Origin: Ophiostoma sp. CBS 140.51
Taxonomy: Eukaryota > Ascomycota > Sordariomycetes > Ophiostomatales > Ophiostomataceae
DNA length: 64,000 nt
Assembly: GCA_029298735.1 (NCBI GenBank)
Contig: JANSLP010000138.1
Span: forward strand, 1-64,000
Direction: 5' to 3'
The notes below the pieces were generated by a model. That model was not told where the DNA came from. It was given only the letters and a program-made list of their open reading frames with translations, and made no database searches. Made by a program: the position numbers and the translations under genes. Shown here one piece after another: positions 60,673 to 64,000 of the stretch; within the stretch, counting starts at the first letter, position 1; the number at the start of each line of letters is the position of its first letter.

Positions 60673-63600
60673 ATGCACGCCATCGCACAAAAGTGCCGAC
60701 CAAAGCACCAGGTCCTGGTGCTCAAGTGCTACCCACGCACCACCAAGGGCACCATTGACGTCAAGCCCAACTCGAGCGAACTGAGCTACTTGCTCTACTA
60801 CGCCACCTCCCGCCGGAGTAAGATCCAAAAGGTTGGCAGCTTCCTCGAGCGGAAGACCGCCAGCGATGTCTGGCGCCAGCGGATCGGCAATGTCCAGGTC
60901 ACCCTTAAGATCCTCGAGGCCCTGATCGAGAAGAATCCCAAAGACCTGCCCTTGTTCGCCCCCAATGTCCTCAAGATCCTCGACGTCATCCTCCGTTCCA
61001 ACGACATCACCATGGTCGAGTCGTCTATCCCGACGTTTGAGGCCTTTTGCTCGAACCATGACGCCTCTACCCTGCTTGCCGACCAGTTCTACCTCGCCCA
61101 GTTTGAGGCCGTTGTGCGCCATTATGCGTCGTTCGCGTCCACCCGCCTCTCGCCCGGTAAGAGCCGGCCCAGCAAGCCCGTGGCCATGCGATGGCGCAGC
61201 GCCGGCCTCGAGGCCATCAAGGCCGTCGCCGCCTCCGACGCCCTCTCCTCCATCGCCGGCCGCCAGTACGACATGATGGTGCCCATGATCCTCGAGAACC
61301 TCTGGACCGACAACGAAGAGTTCCTCGACGTGCTCCTCGACCGCGCCGAAACCGAAGAAAAGGACGACAACGACCGCCAGCTGAAACGGCGGAACAGCGT
61401 AGCTACTGTGCGCACTGCCGACACTGCCGGCGACACGAACCCCATCGCCCTCTCTGGCACCGCCATGGACGTCGACAAGCTGGCCGAGCAGGACATTGGC
61501 GTGCTGGCCATCCTGTGCTTGAAGCAGATCTTTATTTCTTCGAGCCGCTCGCTCATCCACTACGCTACGTTGGCCCTGCTGGACTTTGTCAAGGACCGCA
61601 TCGACCAGGGCGAGGCTGTTGTGCGCATGAACCCTGGCAGCCGGGAAGGAGGCTGGTCTGTTAAGATCTGCGGCCTCCTCCTGCGCTGGGCACCTGTCCA
61701 GGAGCGCTACATCATTCTGATCACCGTTATGGACGCCCTGGCCCGTACGCCCCTGTCCGACGAGACTCTCAACCATCACATCACCTTGACCACCATGATC
61801 GGCTCTCTGCTTCGTTCGGAGGAGAGCCTGATCGGCCTCAGCGTCATGGACGTGCTTCTGGGCTTCATCCAGCACATCAAGAAGCTCGTCCAGATGCCCG
61901 GTGATCCCGCCGCAGCCGCCGCCGTCGCCGCCTCCGAAGGTCCCCTACCTGGCCGCCCCGACCCCCGCTCGCCCACCACATTGGCCGCCATCGAATCTGT
62001 TACGACCGTTGCGTCACAGCGTAAGGAGCTTCTGACGCGGTTGCAGCAGTGCATCGGTGACCTTGCCACACATGTGTACTACGCCGACCAGATTGCCGAC
62101 ATGGTCTCGACCATTCTGTACCGGATGAAGCCGCCGCGGTCGAGCAGCGGCACGGGTAGCTCCACCCCACCGGGCGAGAAGGCCACGGAAGACACAAAGA
62201 CCGACAATGAGGGTGCAGGTGACTCGCCGCAAAAGAACAACTCGTCGCACCAGCCCTCTGTCGACTCGCTCTTCTCCCTCAGCGTGGCCAAGACGGCCGT
62301 GCTGCGGTCAATCAAGGCCATCCTTCTGGTGGCCAACCCCAAGACCAACCTTGGCGGCAACCAGACCCTCTCGCGGAACCGTGTGCCGATCCAGGTCTGG
62401 GAGGGCACACACTGGCTGCTGCGGGACCCCGACGGCCAGGTCCGTAAGGCGTACGTCGATGCCCTTATTACCTGGCTCGACCGCGAGGTCTCGCACAGCG
62501 ACCAGCGCGCTCGCGACGACAGCACAATTGGATCGTCTATCTCGGCCACGTCTGTGATTGGCAACCGTCCCAGCACAAAGAACGGCCCGGCAGCAGGTGC
62601 CGGCGGAGCGGCCTCGAACCTGGCGAGGCGCGCTGTGTCGAGTGCATCCAACCGCGGCGAGAATTGTGTGGCAGGCAGCAGCACTGCCAAACAGCCCTCG
62701 TCCAGCCGGAGACGCCGCACTTTCTTCCTGTCCTTGCTCCACCTCGCCATCTACGACAATGCCCTGCAGTTCGTCGACTATGAGACTGACATTGTTCTTC
62801 TGCACGTGCTGCTGTACAAGCTCGTGGACAAGCTGGGTGTCAATGCCACACGCTATGGCCTGCCCATGATCTTCCAGCTGCAGGAGGCGATTCAGGATGT
62901 TGAGACGCCACAGGCCAAGGTCCGCGTCGGCAGTCTGGTGCACGGCTACTTCTGGACACTGACCGAGAAGTTCCGCTTCGAGACGACCATGGTCGGCCAC
63001 GCCATCCGCAACGAAGTCACCCGCCGCCGCTCCAAGCACTTCTGGGTTGAGGGTGTGCACGTCCCGCCCAACTCTCTGCTCGAGCTGGTGGGAACACCCG
63101 GTATGATCCGCCCTCAGCCGCGTATGCCGCTGCACGAGATTGAGACGGAGGCCCTGCTGCCGTTTGACGACCGTCTGTCGCTGGTCGAAAACATTTGCGC
63201 CGGCTACCAAGAAACGGCCGGCTCGCCGCCGCAGAGCCCTGCTATTAGTCCCAGCAGGGGCACGGGCTCGTTCAACTTTGGTATTGCCGGCGGCGGCGCG
63301 ACGGCTGGCAACGAAAACGGCACTGATTTCGACGAGGAGGTCCCTGCCTCGTACAAGAGCCAGATGTTGTCGGACTGGTCGCGCGATGCCGTCATCCAGG
63401 CTGTGCAGCAGAGCGCCGGCAGCAAGTCGGTGTCTCTTAGTGGGTCGCGCACCGGCACGATGGCGACCAGCTCCAACAACGCCGTTGCGGGCGGCCGTAC
63501 ACGCCTGATGGCCAACACCTCGAGCGGCCTGGGCCGGGAGTACCTGTACGCCAATGACAACAGCAACAACGGCCCCTCGCCCTCAGGTAGCCACCAGAAC

Positions 63601-64000
63601 CTGGGTGGTGCCAACAACAACGACAACCTGACACCTCTAGTGACGAAGCTGCGCAAGTCGAGCATCCGCAGCGGTGTTTCCCCCTCGCCCGGCGGTAGTT
63701 TGTCGAGCCGGGGTGGTGCGCGCAACGGCACGGGCTTTGTCACGTCAGTGGACCAGCTCAAGATGGCACTCTCGGGTGCCGCAGTGCATGCCAACCTGGG
63801 CAGCCGCCACGGAGAAGCCCGCGGTCAAAACGATGAGGGTGAAAACGATGATGACGACAGCTCCAGCATGGCCAGCTACGACATCTCGGCCTCGGAGTTC
63901 TCGTTCAACCCGCCACAGGGCGTCAACGCAGCAGCAGCTGGTGCCGCCGGTGTCGACCAGCAACAGTCGTCGCAGCCCGACGCGGAAGGCTCCGGGTCGT
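60673..64000 (+). CDS. EFR3: EFR3 (plasma-membrane anchor of the PI4-kinase complex), 3' end outside window
   Basis: The frame is open from ATG 60673 to the right edge, 1109 residues plus one base, with no intron seen. The start MHAIAQKCRPKHQVLVLKCY, followed by TSRRSKIQKVGSFLERKTA, is the conserved Efr3 N-terminus. Its basic patch and Cys8 suit membrane attachment by charge or palmitoylation. Efr3 recruits the phosphatidylinositol 4-kinase Stt4 with Ypp1 to cortical patches. The first 900 or so residues are the helical-repeat rod (WRQRIGNVQVTLKILEALI, LALLDFVKDRIDQGEAVVRM, DNALQFVDYETDIVLLHVLL, HGYFWTLTEKFRFETTMVGH). A disordered Ser/Gly/Asn-rich tail follows to the edge. A 418-codon frame on the minus strand (60619-61875) is its shadow. 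Fungal Efr3 proteins are about 1000-1200 residues, so most of the gene is present. Confidence 0.93.
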   Translation, partial: MHAIAQKCRPKHQVLVLKCYPRTTKGTIDVKPNSSELSYLLYYATSRRSKIQKVGSFLERKTASDVWRQRIGNVQVTLKILEALIEKNPKDLPLFAPNVLKILDVILRSNDITMVESSIPTFEAFCSNHDASTLLADQFYLAQFEAVVRHYASFASTRLSPGKSRPSKPVAMRWRSAGLEAIKAVAASDALSSIAGRQYDMMVPMILENLWTDNEEFLDVLLDRAETEEKDDNDRQLKRRNSVATVRTADTAGDTNPIALSGTAMDVDKLAEQDIGVLAILCLKQIFISSSRSLIHYATLALLDFVKDRIDQGEAVVRMNPGSREGGWSVKICGLLLRWAPVQERYIILITVMDALARTPLSDETLNHHITLTTMIGSLLRSEESLIGLSVMDVLLGFIQHIKKLVQMPGDPAAAAAVAASEGPLPGRPDPRSPTTLAAIESVTTVASQRKELLTRLQQCIGDLATHVYYADQIADMVSTILYRMKPPRSSSGTGSSTPPGEKATEDTKTDNEGAGDSPQKNNSSHQPSVDSLFSLSVAKTAVLRSIKAILLVANPKTNLGGNQTLSRNRVPIQVWEGTHWLLRDPDGQVRKAYVDALITWLDREVSHSDQRARDDSTIGSSISATSVIGNRPSTKNGPAAGAGGAASNLARRAVSSASNRGENCVAGSSTAKQPSSSRRRRTFFLSLLHLAIYDNALQFVDYETDIVLLHVLLYKLVDKLGVNATRYGLPMIFQLQEAIQDVETPQAKVRVGSLVHGYFWTLTEKFRFETTMVGHAIRNEVTRRRSKHFWVEGVHVPPNSLLELVGTPGMIRPQPRMPLHEIETEALLPFDDRLSLVENICAGYQETAGSPPQSPAISPSRGTGSFNFGIAGGGATAGNENGTDFDEEVPASYKSQMLSDWSRDAVIQAVQQSAGSKSVSLSGSRTGTMATSSNNAVAGGRTRLMANTSSGLGREYLYANDNSNNGPSPSGSHQNLGGANNNDNLTPLVTKLRKSSIRSGVSPSPGGSLSSRGGARNGTGFVTSVDQLKMALSGAAVHANLGSRHGEARGQNDEGENDDDDSSSMASYDISASEFSFNPPQGVNAAAAGAAGVDQQQSSQPDAEGSGS

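Noticed and set aside
60619..61875. 418-codon minus frame
   Set aside because: It is the antisense shadow of EFR3, whose + frame has clear homology and is longer.
1..64000. CRISPR arrays, bacterial operons, ribosome binding sites, rRNA genes
   Set aside because: No spaced direct repeats and no rRNA-like sequence were seen. Intron and leader structure is eukaryotic.

Overview
The window reads as nuclear DNA of a filamentous ascomycete, most likely a Sordariomycete. The grounds are short introns (about 50-130 nt, one of 225 nt) with GTRNGT donors and near-perfect CTAAC branch sites, GC-rich third codon positions, pyrimidine-rich leaders, and a typical Pezizomycotina gene set. The genus cannot be read from the sequence.

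Layout. Positions 1-13.3 kb hold no convincing gene, only an imperfect inverted repeat, simple repeats and five exact copies of the nonamer TACGGAGTA/TACTCCGTA. A two-exon gene for a Ser/His/Gly-rich protein follows (13325-14947), then another 9.2 kb without a supported gene. From 24 kb the DNA is gene-dense: ISY1 splicing factor (-), tRNA-Thr(AGT) (+), a secreted metallophosphoesterase/5'-nucleotidase-like protein (+), the WBP1 subunit of oligosaccharyltransferase (-), the 9.5 kDa complex I subunit (+), a 2767-residue BEACH/WD40 protein (-), and an ankyrin protein (-). Next come a small two-exon secreted peptide (-) and, divergent from it, a broken chitinase-like relic (+), then the lysine-pathway saccharopine reductase LYS9 (-), a vacuolar subtilisin (+), an unknown Ser-rich protein whose frame continues past two UAG codons (+), and EFR3 (+), cut by the right edge.

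Most genes are housekeeping genes of unrelated pathways: splicing, N-glycosylation, respiration, lysine synthesis, vacuolar proteolysis, membrane traffic and PI4P synthesis at the plasma membrane. There is no metabolic cluster. The accessory spots are the secreted-peptide/chitinase-relic pair at 44.9-47.4 kb and the two long geneless blocks.

The most interesting signals are in-frame UAG codons followed by protein-like sequence in the same frame at two loci (46375; 57383 and 57497), which may be decay or targets of fungal A-to-I mRNA editing; the hidden secreted peptide at 44870-45138; and the nonamer-bearing 13-kb block before the Ser/His-rich gene. Exon boundaries were worked out by hand from splice signals, phase and protein continuity.
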